A DNA stretch of 64,000 bases from Callaeas wilsoni (lineage: Eukaryota; Chordata; Aves; Passeriformes; Callaeidae): contig VWPU01014169.1 of the NCBI GenBank assembly GCA_013398955.1, positions 1 through 64,000 on the forward strand, written 5' to 3'. The position numbers and the translations under genes are program-made. Within the stretch, counting starts at the first letter, position 1. The number at the start of each line of letters is the position of its first letter. The notes below the pieces were generated by a model, which searched no databases, was not told the DNA's origin, and worked only from the letters and a program-made list of their open reading frames with translations. Of this stretch, positions 11,715-25,046 are shown piece after piece.

Positions 11715-14700
11715 AAAACACATTTACTTTTTTACTTAACTCTGGTAAGTAAATACACAATGAGCCAGAGGAATTACAAATTCAAACAGGCCTATAGGAT
11801 CATACTTAACTATTCACTAGAAAGAAAAAGAAAATATCTGCTCTGTACTACAGGATTTCTTAATCCACATGAACAAATAATATGATTGTATTTTTTTCAA
11901 ATATTTTTATTAATTACTTAATTAAGTTTAGTGTTAGCTTTAATACTGTTGTATTGAACTATAGAAGCATTTTTAAAAAGTCGTAAATTACTGGAGGACA
12001 AGTTATTTACATAGAAAAACATAATTGTTCAGAACACAAACATGAAAATGCATATGCTGCAGAAATATTTTGTTCTGGAATAACAAAAAGCTAATTGCTA
12101 ACTATGAATTCTGATGCAAAAATAATTATGTTTTTATTTTAATCAAAATTGTTAGGATTATAATGAAATACATATTACATGCCAAAAAGAAATTTTACAT
12201 TTTGTTAACTTTTAATTTTTAAACTTCTGCGTATTTGACAGACAAAATCTCCAAAACCAGATAAAAAGCCTCCAAAACTTTAAAACCCAACCCTATATTT
12301 TTAGCCTAAACTAAGACTTTTTTAAATATTCAGGCAAAAAAAAATTGCATACAAATATTTCATAGAGTGAAAACTTACTTTTTGTTATACTAAAAAAGGT
12401 CATAATTATTCTTTCATAGTCTCTTCATAGAGAGGAGTATTTCATAGGAGGATTTGAACATTTTTTTATATACTTATTATTGTTGACAGAAATATTACCT
12501 CATACACTGTCCTTTTACTCAGAAAGAGCAGGTCCTTAAGACCACCCTCACATCTTTGTTGGTTTTAAACTTCCAAGGATGCTCTAACCATAGTAGAATT
12601 TGAGAACTTTTGAGACTCTGCAGTTTGTTTAATAAGTTATAAATTAACTTAGGAGCCTAATCTTCAATGGTTATTTTTCAAAATCTCCACTAGGCAAAAA
12701 ACTTTCTTGGAATATTTCAAAAAAAGGAATATCTGATTGCTTTTGAAGCTGCATTCAGACAAGAATCGTCACACAAGCTACCCACCAGTAAAGGTTCCTG
12801 TGTGTCAGCATTCAGTTCTGTGTAGAATGACTTTAGAATCTTGATCTCAAATTGGTTTGAGAGAGGGGACAACTCTCTATTCCTATCTGTCAATTTACAC
12901 TTAAAAGTAACGATAAGCTCATTGCTTCCCAAGCATCCCCTTTGGCAATGAAAGCTCAGCAGTCCAAATTGCAATCTCACTAGAATGTGGCAATCCCCTC
13001 CAGTTTATGCCATCACAGCTTCATTGAAACAGATGACTAGGGTGCTTTCTCAGTGTTGCCGAACATTTATTCTTAGAGATATATCCGACTGAAAATCAGC
13101 AGGACTGTGCATGTGGGCATCACACCTAGCCTCTTACCATGTACTCCACTGGTGATGCACCAACCCAGTGCTATTTCATACCATTTTCTCTCAGTATAGT
13201 AACTCTGTAATACTGCTAGAAGTAAAAAGGGATATTTGTTTTTGTCATAAAACCATGTACTCCTAAGGCAATGACTTTCTGTTTATAGAGCAGCTGGAGT
13301 GTTGTTGGGCTCTCTATAAGCTAGCAGCATATGTACAGAAGAGTCTCAGCAATATGAACAGAAAAGTCTCAGCAGCAGGATATAAGTTAATCATACGCCT
13401 TAAATATACTCTAAGAATAAAAAAACTGAACAAGATGTTGTCATATGGACAGTTTTCCTTAAAAATGTGGCCACACATTGAGTTCTGTGGTCCTGTTAAC
13501 ACCCATGAAATTTTCTTTTTGCTATGGAGCTGTCAGATGTTGTGGTGATGACGCTAGCTGAAATCCTGGAGTACGTACCTATACCTGTAGTAGCTTGCTC
13601 ATTATTTTTCAAACACAAGATATTTTCCTGCAGGCTTTTGGTGCTCCTGCCAGCCAAAACAAGTACCATAGACATTTGTACCCCTCCCTTCCTCCATATC
13701 CTTTTATTTTTACCCAAAAAATAAGAACTGTTCTACTCCATTAATGACAAAAATGAAAGCTCTTCTTTGCACGAGGAACCACAATTTTCTGTTCACTAGG
13801 ATGAAGATTTCCCTATCTTTTGGGAACCTACCTACCTCTCCACTCTGCCTCTGCTGAGATCTCCCTGTCTCAAAACTATTTGCCACTCATAACAGCCTTC
13901 ATTCCTTAGTCTGCAAGACTTCGTTATTCTGTCCTCAAGATATTAGGACTCTGTGCTTATTTCTAATATTGTACCACATTTGGGGGTTTTGATTGTTTGT
14001 CTGTCTTTGTCCTTAGCAGTATGGGTAGTCACCCTCCTGGGCCTTTAGAGGGCTCATAAACTCAAAGGAACATGTAGTTTTTTGGTGGATAGGAAATTTC
14101 ACTACCAGGTATTTCACTACCATTGCTGTCCTTCTCCAGGCCCCAGGAATGCCACTGTTTGTGAAACCATCATGCCTTTCATAAATATTTTCAGCTATAT
14201 TTCCAGTTGACTGATTATGATGTCAAGCTCCACAGATCATCCAAGAGGGATTGAGTAGAAAGGGTAAGAGAACATTATAAATAAAATTAGTATCAATTAT
14301 TACCCTGATCATCTTTCATCTTCTGTCTCTCTCACCCCAGTATGGTTGTTCTTTTGAGTGTCTGAAGAGGTGTTTCAGAATATTTATTTGCCATTAATAT
14401 TTCTAGCTAGACTTTGTTCTTTCTTTAATCATAAAAAAATGAAGAAAAAAAGCAAAACAAAACAAATAAAATTGAAATCTAATTTATTCATTTTCAGTAT
14501 TCTTGATATTATAGAAAGAACATTTCATGTTTGATATAAAAAGCTTAAATATTATTTATCTATTTAAATTGTTCTTACACTAGTAGTTTATAGCAAACAT
14601 ATTTTTGATTTTTCCCTACATTTAGGATGGACTTACAACTTACTGTGTTACTTATGGTATTGAATTCACTACATTATTTCCAAGTAATAGATGAAATATT

Positions 14701-17090
14701 ATACTTTATATGCCTGTGTTTTAGTTGCTCACATAATTTATTTAAGCTTTTTAAGAAATCAAGGAAATGCAGAGATTTTTTTTATTTTGTCAATACAAAA
14801 GATCTCCAAATATCAGCAGAGATAATACAGCTTTCACAGAGGAGATATTTTTTGGACTGGTGGTTTTTTATGGGTTGTATGTAGTACTACTTTTAACTTA
14901 AAAGCCTACTGTGATCCATGAAATTTAGGCACTCCTCCTCCAGGATTCTGTTGTATATGACAGAACCAAAGAGCATATGCCTTTTTACACAGATTGTGAT
15001 ATGACCCATTCAGAAAGAGCTAAGGTCCATTCAGAGTGCAGGATCCATGTTTTCTGGATTAGTGATGCTGTCTGAATGTCCTGAAGCTGTATTTTGGGAT
15101 GATGATATCTGCAAAGCAATTCACTACTACTTTACAGTTCCCTGCTTTAAAAATTGCAGTGCCAAAGAAATGAAAGGTTAGTGTTTGTGAGTTTGCTTCC
15201 AATGCACTTCAGGTAAAACTTTTTATAGAATTTAAATTCCTTAATACAATAGACGAGACTTGTAAGAAATTTGTGGATTATGTCAGTGGATAAATAAGTA
15301 TTGTGAGGAAAAAGTGACTAAGTATCTAGTACTATTAATGTGTGTTACATGTAGCAAAATTTTTATATATACTGGTTCCTAGCTTTGTGCATCCGACCGA
15401 AGACCTTTCTGAATAAAGATAGGACACTATCATAGTTAACAGCCTCATTTGGGGTTGTTTTGGGTTTTGTGTGGGTTTTTTAGACTGCTAAGTCCAAATG
15501 TGAAAATTAAAACCATACAAATCTGTACATATAAGGGGATTTGAAAATCTGATAATATTTATTTCCTTCTCTTCACATAAAGTCTATGCGGAAGAAATCA
15601 TGCTGTGTCAACAATTGCAGATTGATTTCTACGCAGAGATGTTGCACATCTTAGACTCCTGGTGCACTCCTTTGGAGAGCTTCTTTAGACATGTCTTTGA
15701 CTCTGAATCTTCCATGGAACACTATCCATATTAAACTGTATTTGAGCTAAACCTTGTGAAACAGGATGGAACTGGTCCTCCTACAAGGTCTAGTTGCAAA
15801 CATCTTGGGTACAAACTTGATACAGGGATAATGGATCCTTGATCTTAAAAACACTGAGATCAACCAAATAAATACAAGTTTGATGAGTCATTCAAGGTCA
15901 AATCTACACATATCACAAAGATAGCTCTGACCTTATTCATAATTTTTGACTAGTGCAAAATCTTCCTTCTCCTATTTTCAATGCTTTTCTTCATCCTTGA
16001 AATTTTAAAATTATTAGGTAGTTCAGAGAAACACATTGTTACTAACTTCACATAACTTTCATGGACTAAAACAAAAACATATTTTAATTAGAACACTTGA
16101 TTTAATTGGTGCTATGAATCTCTAGTTGCATTTGGCAATGAATCACAAATTAACATAATCTTTTTTTAGAACTTCACCACAGGTTTTCTGTTGTTATTTT
16201 TTAAACCCACAAATTTTGCATTCCTCCCACTACCTACCCCCACATATGGTCTCTTAAGATTCTAAAATAGTACAAGTCTCCCTGACATGCATTACAACCC
16301 ATCTGTATTTAAAGTTATGTCTTCTACTAACTGTTGGTTTATATTATTCTGTGATTCTTCCAGTCACCCCCCCGCTCTGCTTTTAAATGCATTATCTATT
16401 CATATCTGAGTAGAGTGCTGTTTTGTCAGAAAGACAGCTTGATAGGTACCATACCCCTCAAGGAGTCAAACTTAAAAATGTTAACTATCTAGACATTGTC
16501 ACCAAATCACTCCTCTCAATGCATCCTAAATCTCTGCCTTCAAATTGCAGTATTTTCCATTTTATTTTCTATGCTATATATACAACAATGAACACACTAA
16601 CCAATTCCTTTCCCCTTAATTTCAGAATACTGTTTGTTATTGGTTGGACCAATAAAACACCCTCAGAAATGTAATATTAACAAAAGAGATGGAAAACATA
16701 CACTACAGTTAGACAGAAAACCCTGACAGGAGGTAGAAATTTTTTCCTAATTACATATGCAGCGTCAAAAAAGCACTGCTAGCATTTTGCCACCACAATG
16801 TTCATGCAGTCACATGTCAGAGCAAGTGTCGGTTTTAATTGTGAATTTACAATTAACATGTAATTTTACTATTCCGACTCATGATGATATTAGTAATTTT
16901 AATTCTGTAAGTTTAAAATATAATACTAGGTTACTGTCAAGGAGATAAAGCCCAACCTTACTCAAATGTAGAAAGATTTATAATCCCAATTAACATTTGA
17001 AATATATAGAGATAAACTTACAAAATGTGAAGTGTCAGTTACTAAAATCTGTGATCTGTTTCCCTCGATCTCATGATGCCATTTCTATAG

Positions 17091-17111
17091 CATATTGCCG
17101 GAGGCAATATG
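17091..17111 (+). repeat. Perfect 9-bp hairpin
   Basis: CATATTGCC, GGA, GGCAATATG: an exact inverted repeat with a 3-base centre. Confidence 0.9.
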
Positions 17112-17334
17112 TCTATGAGTCAATTATATATCAACATTTATTTTTCAGTGGCTCCCTTAGAGGACTAAGGAATTAACTATCTAGATACATATACAGCCTC
17201 ATCACCATAGAATCAAAATGCCTCTGGAGTATTTAAAAATAGAAGAAACCACAGACATCCTGATTATTCTTCTCCTTCTCTCCCATTCTTATCATGTGAC
17301 AGATGTAGTTTAATTAATTGGGGTGGGGATTTAG

Positions 17335-17445
17335 TTGTGGGTGAGTTTTTTCCTGGTTTTCTTTTTCTTTTTTTTTTTTATTCTTTTGTTGTTGTTGTGT
17401 TTTTTGTTGTTTGTTTTGTTGTCGTTGTTGGGGTTTTTTTTAATA
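17335..17445 (+). repeat. T/G-rich low-complexity tract
   Basis: Long T runs are broken by TTG/GTT triplets and a GTCGTTGTTGGGG segment. It is low-complexity DNA with no tail or TSD that would tie it to a transposon. Confidence 0.85.
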
Positions 17446-18240
17446 TTTTTATGGTTTCGTTTTTTAATTGAAGGGGGTGAAGCAAGGAGGTGCTGGTGTA
17501 CAAATATCTATGGTAGAGAGAAAGGCTGTATGCATATTTTCCAGTGAAAATACCTTATCGGGGAAAAGCTAAATAAAAATATGTTTTATATTTAGTTTCG
17601 AAAAATGCCAAGCCTGTGGGAATTCTCAGCATCTGTGGGAGTGAGTGCTACAGGCTGGGTCCCAATCCTGTGAAATTTTTGTAGTCTTCTCTTATGAATC
17701 TCTCTAAATTGATTAGCAATGGCATGATTCTCTTGGAAGACATCTCTGTCAAAGGCCAAAGTGAAAGTAGGATTACACAATTACTCTGGGATCTAGCAAC
17801 TAAAGGGACGCTGCAGTTTGAATTTCAGGGTAGAAAGTTAAAGTATTTAGTGGGAAAAATATACTGAGAAATATGAAGACTGTGTAGTCATAATGGTGAT
17901 TGCTGCTATAAGATGTCTTGCTTTGTCTTTGCGAATCAGCTCAAAATTTTAAAATATATGGGGTTTTATGTTTTGGGATATATTTTTTTATCTGATGATT
18001 TTGAAATAATGGAGAATGGACATTGGAAAGTAGAGCTTATCTTAGTGAAGACTATGAAAATACATTAATATACAGACTGTTGACTGGCCGTAGATAGAGG
18101 AGTAATTTTTCTCTCTAAGACGATGCCAATTTGCAGTACCATTAGACCTCTCCAACAAGCTATCTGAGACACACAGTTTTAGAGGAAGATGCTAAAAAGA
18201 ATCAAGTTCTTACAAGGAGGTCATTCTCTCTGCAATATCA

Positions 18241-18275
18241 TCCTTTTTTTTGTTTTTTTTTTTTTTTTTTTTTGT
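18241..18275 (+). repeat. Poly-T tract
   Basis: About 30 T residues interrupted by single G residues. It could be a microsatellite or a degraded poly-A tail on the minus strand, but the neighbouring sequence shows no recognisable retroposed body. Confidence 0.8.
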
Positions 18276-18688
18276 TCGTTGAGTCCTGTCAGCTTTGTTT
18301 AATGGTTTTTCTTTGGTGCAGCAGTGCCAGCTACATATTAGGAAAGCCAGACATAGGTACAAAGGAGATTCACATACAGGTACTTAGGTGCTTAGTTGCT
18401 TGATATTGCCATGTAGCTGCTAGGCAATAAGAAACTCAGCATTCCTTCTAAAGTAATTGCTGTACAATAAACATTAATTCCAAATATTAAGGATTACACT
18501 GTGCCGAAATTACAGAAAATGCAGAGCCTTATATTCATAATTATAATATACCAGAATCATTGAATATCATAATATTCTAAATGGCATGCCATCTGATACT
18601 TTGCTGAAAAAACACTAATGCTTATATAACAGCTTGTATTAAATTACAAATCAGAATGTAAGTACAGTACCTCAGATACTTGAGCTAT

Positions 18689-19740
18689 TGTGGTGGTTTG
18701 ACCTTGGCTGGGTGCCAGGTACCCAGCAAAGCCACTCTAACGTTCCCATCCTCAATAGGACAAAGGAGAAAAAATATAGTGAAAGGCTCATGGGTTGGGA
18801 TAAGGACAAGGAGAGCTCAATCACTGATTACTGTCATGGGCTAAACAGAACCACTTTGGGGAAATTAATTGAATTTGTTATCAAACAAATTAGAATAGAA
18901 AAGAAGTAAAGTAATACTTAAAAGCACTTTCCCCCCACCTCTCACTTCTTTTGGGCTTAACTTTATTCCTGATTCTCTGTGTTCTTCCTCTCAGTGGTGC
19001 AGAGAGTTGGGGAATGGGGTTGTGGTCAGTTCATCACACTTTGTTTCTGCCACTCCTTAATCCTCAGGGAGACCCCCGCTCCAGAGTGTGGTCTCTCCCA
19101 TAGACCGGTTTGCAGTTCCTTATGAACTAGTCCAATGTTGGTCCCTTTCACAGAGTGTAGTTCTACAGGAGCAGTTCCTCCAGCATGGGTGCCCCGGAAC
19201 AACCTGTTCCTGTAGAACTGCCCAGGGCAAGCCCTGTCAGCAAATCTACTCTAGAATGGGCTCCTTTCTCCACAGGGTCACAGCTCCTGCCAGGAGCCTG
19301 TTCCAGCATGTAATTCTGGTAACACAGCCTCCTTTGGGCACATTCACCTGCTTCCCCCTGGACCTCCGTGGGCTCCCCTCCAGGGGACCAGCCTAACTCA
19401 TCATGGTCTTTGCCATGGGCTGCAGGGGAATCTCTGCTTTGGCACCTGTAGCACCTCCCCCCACCTTCTTCTGCACTGACATTGGTGTGTGCAAAGCTGA
19501 TTCTTTCACATATTCTCACTCTTGTCATCTCTGACCTCAATTACTTTCTCATAACAATTTTTTGTCTCATAAATTATGCCAGAAATGCTACTATCATTAC
19601 TGGTCAGAGGTGTGTCCTTCTTGGAGATGGCTAGCATTGGCTTTGTTGAGCACGTAGGAAGTTTTTGGCAACTTTTCACAGAAGCCACCGCTATCATCCT
19701 CCCCTTTGCTATTAAAATCTTGCCATGTGAACCCAATACA
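18689..19740 (-). mobile_element. Full-length solo LTR of a neoavian ERV family
   Basis: The 1,052-bp element begins TGTGGTGGTTTGACC and ends CCCAATACA on the plus strand. It is flanked by GCTAT (18,684-18,688) and GTTAT (19,741-19,745), a 5-bp TSD with one mismatch. I recognise the family from many songbird and other neoavian genomes, including its repeated TCCAGCATGGGT/CTCCAGAGTGTGG-type blocks. Transcriptional sense is probably minus, because family members carry an AATAAA in that strand; here the equivalent near 18,870 reads AACAAA, so the signal is damaged. No gag, pol or env sequence adjoins it. Open frames within it (19,088-19,396 plus; 19,163-19,540 minus) are incidental. Confidence 0.9.
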
Positions 19741-20504
19741 GTTATTATGTTCAGCAATTTCTTAATAAAAAATACCACTCCAGTTCTCTGAATAACACTA
19801 AATTCATATTTGACATGCACTTCTTTGAAAATGCAACTTTTTATTTTCATATTCCAAAGTTAATATTGGTGTGACATGACAATTAATGACAATTATCATC
19901 TTCCACACCTTTTTTAGTGTACAGTCTCTAAATTCAGAACATGGTATTATAACAGCAAATGGTGAGCATGGCTAGAAAAAGAAAAAAAACCCACCACCTT
20001 GCTAGCACTTGAAAATAATGCACCGGGGAATAAAACAAAGTCTGTTTATCATAGTCAACTTATATAGTCAAGGTTTCTTCTTTGGTCTGCTGATAAACCA
20101 GCTTAAAGTCTAAAAGCTGTCCCACAATTTATTACTAAATATCTACAAGCTTCCAAAAAAAGGCCATTTGTCCTAGAGATAAATGGAAAGGCAGGGTCAA
20201 AACCGAATCATTATATATCAGCATTGTATTTCTACATAAGCTGGGAACCTCCAGCAGTTGCTGCTCAAAGGTACTGCAGTTTTAATATGAAACCCAGTCT
20301 GTTGTCATAAATGTTTTGTGAATATTTTATGGCTCATTTGTGACTGATGCAAAAAATGTGTAAAACCTAAAGGATTATAATCCATTGTAATCTCTCTCTA
20401 AACACCTGTCAAGCCCCTGAACCTCAAGACAGGGATTGGGAGAAAGATGTCCCATTTTTCTAAGAGAAAATCAGGTTTGAGACCATCTGAGGAAACGGAA
20501 CATA
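19741..20504. other. Non-coding DNA between LTR and CR1
   Basis: AT-rich DNA with no gene or named repeat seen. The minus frame at 19,506-19,850 crosses the LTR boundary and is not a gene. Confidence 0.6.
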
Positions 20505-21540
20505 TATGAATTCATGGGACCTGATAGGATGCATCCCAGAGTTCTGAGCAAACTGTGTGGTGTAGTTATCAAGACACTCTCTATAATATTTGAAAAGTCA
20601 TGCCACTATACGTGGTGACAAAAAAGGGAAATGTTACTCCCATTTTTAAAAACAGAGACGCTGGGGATTACCAACTGGTCATTCTCTCCTTTCTGACCAG
20701 TAAGAGCATGATAAAGATCTTTCTGGAAGACATGTCAAGGCATATGGATGACAGGGAGGTGATTAGAAACATCCAACATGATGCCCTTCAAAAAAGGGCA
20801 AATTGTGCCTGACAGGCCTGGCAGCCTCCTGCAGTGGAGTGTCTGCATTGGTGTATAAGAAAAAAGCAGCTGATGTCATCTGTCTTGACTTCTGCAAGGC
20901 CTTCAAAACAGTCCCACACAACATGCTTGTCACTAAATCATTGAGATAAGTGCTCAGTGGACAGACTATCTGATGCATAAGGAATAATTTGGATTGGCCA
21001 TATGCAAAGAGCTGTAGTCAATGGCTCAATGTCCAGATGAAGAACAGTGACATATGGTGTCCCTCAGGGGTCAGTATAGGGCTGTTCAATGTCCATATTG
21101 ATGACATGGACCGTGGAATTGAGAGCACTCAGCAGTTTTTCAGGTGACATCAAGCTGAGCAGTGCAGTTGATGGATATGAGGGAAGGGATGACATACAGG
21201 AGGATCTTGACAGTCTTAAGGAGTGGTCCCATAAAACTTCATCCAGTGCAATAAGACAAAGGGCTAGAACATCTCTCCTATGAAGAAAGCTGGAGAGATT
21301 TCAGGTTGCTCTGCCTGAGGAAAAGAAGGCTCCAAGGAATCCTGATTGTAGCCTTTCAATACAATAAAAGGGGCTTATAAGAAAGACAGAGAAAAACATT
21401 TTAAGATGGCCTGTAGTGACACAAGGGGGAATGATTTTAAACTGAAAGAGACTAGATTTATATTGATTATGGGGAAGAATTTTTTCTAGAGCTTTGTTAG
21501 ACACTGGAGCAAGTTGCCTGGAGAAACTGTGGATAAAATT
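20505..21540 (+). mobile_element. CR1 LINE fragment with decayed reverse transcriptase
   Basis: Translation in shifting plus frames matches the CR1 ORF2 reverse transcriptase. A GPDRMHPRVLSKLCG block lies at about 20,518, followed by VICLDFCKAFKTVPHN near 20,877-20,930, which retains the first catalytic Asp (LDF). The region of the YADD/FADD box reads FSGD near 21,138, so one catalytic Asp is lost. Stops and frameshifts break the frame throughout, so it is dead. The 3' part (GGCTCCAAGGAATC, TTTTAAACTGAAAGAG) matches the CR1 3' region, but the fragment ends at about 21,540 without the ATTCTATG tail. It is 5'-truncated, as nearly all CR1 copies are. Confidence 0.85.
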
Positions 21541-23110
21541 CACTTTTAACTTTATTATGTTTTATAAAATGAAATTTTCTCTTTAGCAATATTTCAAGGA
21601 CAATTATCTACATAATAATGGCAAGTTTAGATTTTACTTCATTATTTGCTTCTTTTGGCCAAGATTTTCAGTGCTGATCCTCTTTAGCAGTAGATATTGG
21701 CAGAGATACTGGAGCATTGTACAGGAAAACTGTATAACATCTACATCAGAATAAAAGCCAGCAATATAAGCTAAAAATCAAACTTTTCCTATGAAAAGCT
21801 GTATTGAAATACTGGCTAAAATTCAGGACTAGTAAGTCTTCACCACTAAGGTATAAAGTTTTATATGACACATTGCCATTTCTGAGGCATCTGAGAAAAG
21901 ATAGTTAAGTCTGTCAGTGTTTTAAATTTTGTAACTAATACTTCATATGGCTTTATTGTAAACCTGGACCACTTCATTATAGCTGCTTTTGTTCACACAG
22001 AACTGCAGGCCACTTGTTTCACATGGTTTATAAAATAATCAGCATCCATCTTGTTTTCTCCAGCCTCTAGATCTCCACAGGACATGTTGTCTAACACAAA
22101 CAATGTTTTGCAGAATACCTTGATAGATCTTATTTAATATGAAATACATTGTGTTTGTATTTTCCTGATCCTGCAGCATATTTTCCCCTGTATAATAATG
22201 GCTATCTATCGTTGTTAAGGAGTATGGCCATTTATTAAGGAGCATTTGTGTTGGCTGATCTCTCTCTCTCTGTCTATTAGCTAGCCAGTACAATACAGCA
22301 TTCACAGTACAAGTACCTAACTGTCAACTATTGTTCATGGAGAACATCTTTTTTTGGGCATGTTAAAGATAAATTGCCTAATCAAAGGACAGCCTGCCAA
22401 AGAGACACCTTAAACAGCCAGATTTATCACTATAGGGTGATTTAGAGGGAAAATAACGAGACACACAGCATCAGGAAAATTTTACATTCAAAATAAGCAA
22501 CCCTACTTCTGTCCCTAGTAAGCTTCAGCATACTAAGTTATCACATAGGAGTGTATGAAGTCATGGCTTTTGCATATATTTCTAGTAGATTTTTGTTTTG
22601 TTGGTGTAAGGATACAGAATACCTTGATGACATCAAAGTTTTAAGTGTAACATCGTTGACCTCATGATCCTATAGTAAGGGATGGCCTCAATCAGTGGGG
22701 CATTTTGAATGCCCTTGTCATCTTTATAAAGCAGATAGGTGTATTTTATTTTGTGTTTTGTTCTGCTCTAGTAAATTGCTGATGATTGATTGGAGAAAAC
22801 AGCCACAGAAAACTTGAGCCAATAAAACTACTGATTGACAAAGAACAGAACCTCCTTGACCATTGCTCCTACATGTCACCTCCCTACCTTTTAAATTGCT
22901 GTGTACTTGAATATTAACTTCATCAGTCAAGTGCCATCTTATTTGGAAAATGATACTTTGCTAGATACAGTAATTGTGATTTTAGAGGTCCTTAAAAAAA
23001 ATGGTAATAATTGATGGCACTGCATTTTCTGATAATATTCTGTACTATTGCAAGTTCAGAATTCCTCTTTCACAGTGTTCAAAAACAATGTTTAAAAATA
23101 GCTTTAACAC
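21541..23110. other. AT-rich non-coding DNA
   Basis: No gene or repeat family recognised. A short (TC)n run sits at about 22,260-22,272. The small frames are random. Confidence 0.6.
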
Positions 23111-23485
23111 TCAGTACATCAAAGTTTGGTAGACATGGGGGAAGACATGACATGCAGAGGGACCTTGACAGTCTTGAGAAGTGGTCTCAGAAAACCTCAT
23201 CAAATGTAACAAGGCCAAGTGCAAGGTCCTGCAAATGAGTCAGAGCAATCCCCAACATCAATACAGGCTGAGGGATGAAGGGATTGAGAGCAGAGAAGGA
23301 CTTGGGTGTATTGATGGATGAAAAAACTGTACGACTTCATTGAAAAATTCAAGATCAGGTTGAATGGGGCTTTGAGCATCCTGATATAGTGAACGATGTC
23401 CATGTCTATAGCAACAGGGAGATGACTAGTCGATCTTCTAAGGTCTCTTTCAATCCAACCTATTCTATGATTCTACAATTCCATG
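23111..23485 (+). mobile_element. CR1 LINE 3' fragment with internal deletion
   Basis: The sequence matches the CR1 3' region: GACCTTGACAGTCTTGAG, then CAAGTGCAAGGTCCTGCAAATG, then after a large internal deletion TTGAATGGGGCTTTGAGC, ending in a TTCTATGATTCTACAATTC tail. Several hundred bases present in a normal copy are missing between about 23,330 and 23,350. No open frame survives. Confidence 0.85.
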
Positions 23486-24839
23486 AGTGTGATTCTTCCT
23501 ACAAGTTGTGTATAGCTGCACAATGTCTTTTAAATACCCATGAGTTATTAAAATAATGGAATTGCTTTGTCCTTTTTAGAAGATCACAGGAGAAGTGCAA
23601 ACCTATCATTTGACTAGAAGTGGGTAAATATATTTCTTTCAATATTCAGAAATAACTCTGTCTTTTTAAGAGTTCCCAAAAGAGTTGTGAAAGACCAGAA
23701 GAGCTACAGTCTTCTTTAATAATGGAAAAAGTAGTTAAACCTTAGTAAAAGCATATCCACAAGAGAAGTCCCAGTTCCTTTTGTCCTCTGATCCAGAGAG
23801 TTCCAAATTGATGTAACAGAATATACCAAAACCAGTGCCAACAATCTGTGCTTTTTGTTCAGGAAAAAAAAATCTGAGTTCAAACAAAATAATCATTGAC
23901 TTAGTATGCTGGAAGTGGTGATGGCAAAGGAGCCTGGATGCAACTCTACAAAAATTTAATATTGACCTGTGAAAATGATATTCTCCTAAAATTGCCAAGA
24001 TATTTAACGCAATACAAGCTATATTTTTTTTCTTCTTTTTTTGGTTTTCTAGCAGAGATTCTTTGGAAGATTCATTGTTGAGGATTCGCTTTATATTCTT
24101 TAATAATCAACCTATGATATACGTAAATAAAAGAATAAAACATTAATAAATTGTTTGTGCAATACAGTCAGGCCACTGTTCGTCTATGTCTTTGTAGATC
24201 CTTGCTTTCTCCTAGTCTGAGGTATACAAATTTTCTGATGATATTTACCAGTTTTAATTCAGGAAATGTCCTGAAGTTTTCAGGTACAATTTGTCCTGAT
24301 CAACATTTCCAAAAACACTAGGGAAGTCAGGGCTTCCAGAAAGAAGCAGCAATCAGTATTTTGAAGACATTAATGCATGTCTTTACTGCACACAAAACTA
24401 TTTTAGCCAGAACATAGCTGTTCCTATTTCTTTATCCTCTCTCTGTATTTTATCCTTCCATTCATGAAGATACATGGATGCAGAAACATAAAACCAAGTG
24501 TTTATTTGGTTTCCTTTTCATGGAAGGGAAAAACAGCAGTAACAGATAAAATGATATATTCTGTAGTTCAAAAGAGTGTGAAGGTAACCACTTATGTGTG
24601 CTTCGATCAACTTCCTGTCCTCTTCTATCACAACCAAAGACTGTTTAAAATGTCTTTCCAGCTATGTTTCTGAGGGCAGGCTGAACATCACAGAGCATTC
24701 TTGCTAAGATTTTAAAAAACCAATTACAACCAGATAGATAATTCAATTTCCAATTAAAAGAGAGTAAACCTTTTGAAGATTTTGTCACCAGAATAATAAA
24801 AGCCAAGAATGGGAAGAGAATATACCCAAGAAAAAACCT
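23486..24839. other. AT-rich non-coding DNA
   Basis: No gene or named repeat recognised. Frames such as 23,735-23,998 minus are short and lack domains. Confidence 0.6.
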
Positions 24840-25046
24840 ATGACTTTGGAACTTTGGAATTGGAACAGGACAGTGTTGGAGTCACAGTCATGAATGTGTT
24901 CAAGAAATGAATAGACATGGCACTTACTGCCAGGATCTAGGTGATGTGACGGTGATTGGTCAAAGGTCGAACTCAATGATCTCAGAGGTTTTTTCTAACC
25001 TAAACAATTTTATGATTCTGTGGTTCTATGATTCTCTGACTCTATG
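24840..25046 (+). mobile_element. CR1 LINE 3' end
   Basis: This is a strongly 5'-truncated CR1 3' UTR: TGTTCAAGAAATGAATAGAC, TGGTCAAAGGTCGAACTC, GATCTCAGAGG, then a tail of TATGATTCTGTGGTTCTATG units to about 25,046. The DNA immediately downstream is similar to the DNA downstream of the CR1 at 51,645-52,585. Confidence 0.85.

Larger units (their letters stand above)
11715..18688. other. AT-rich non-coding stretch, no gene seen
   Basis: About 7 kb with no supported gene or named transposon. Minor structures are an imperfect tandem duplication near 13,330-13,377 (ACAGAA-AGTCTCAGCA twice), a doubled ATTTCACTACCA at about 14,097-14,123, a perfect 9-bp hairpin at 17,091-17,111, a T/G-rich tract at 17,335-17,445 and a poly-T tract at 18,241-18,275. 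The 70-aa frame at 17,335-17,547, rich in Phe and Leu, is simply the translated T-rich tract. Confidence 0.6.

Noticed and set aside
17335..17547. 70-aa Phe/Leu-rich frame resembling a membrane protein
   Set aside because: It is a translated T/G-rich low-complexity tract.
19088..19540. 102-aa plus and 125-aa minus frames
   Set aside because: Both are inside the LTR at 18,689-19,740 and overlap on opposite strands.
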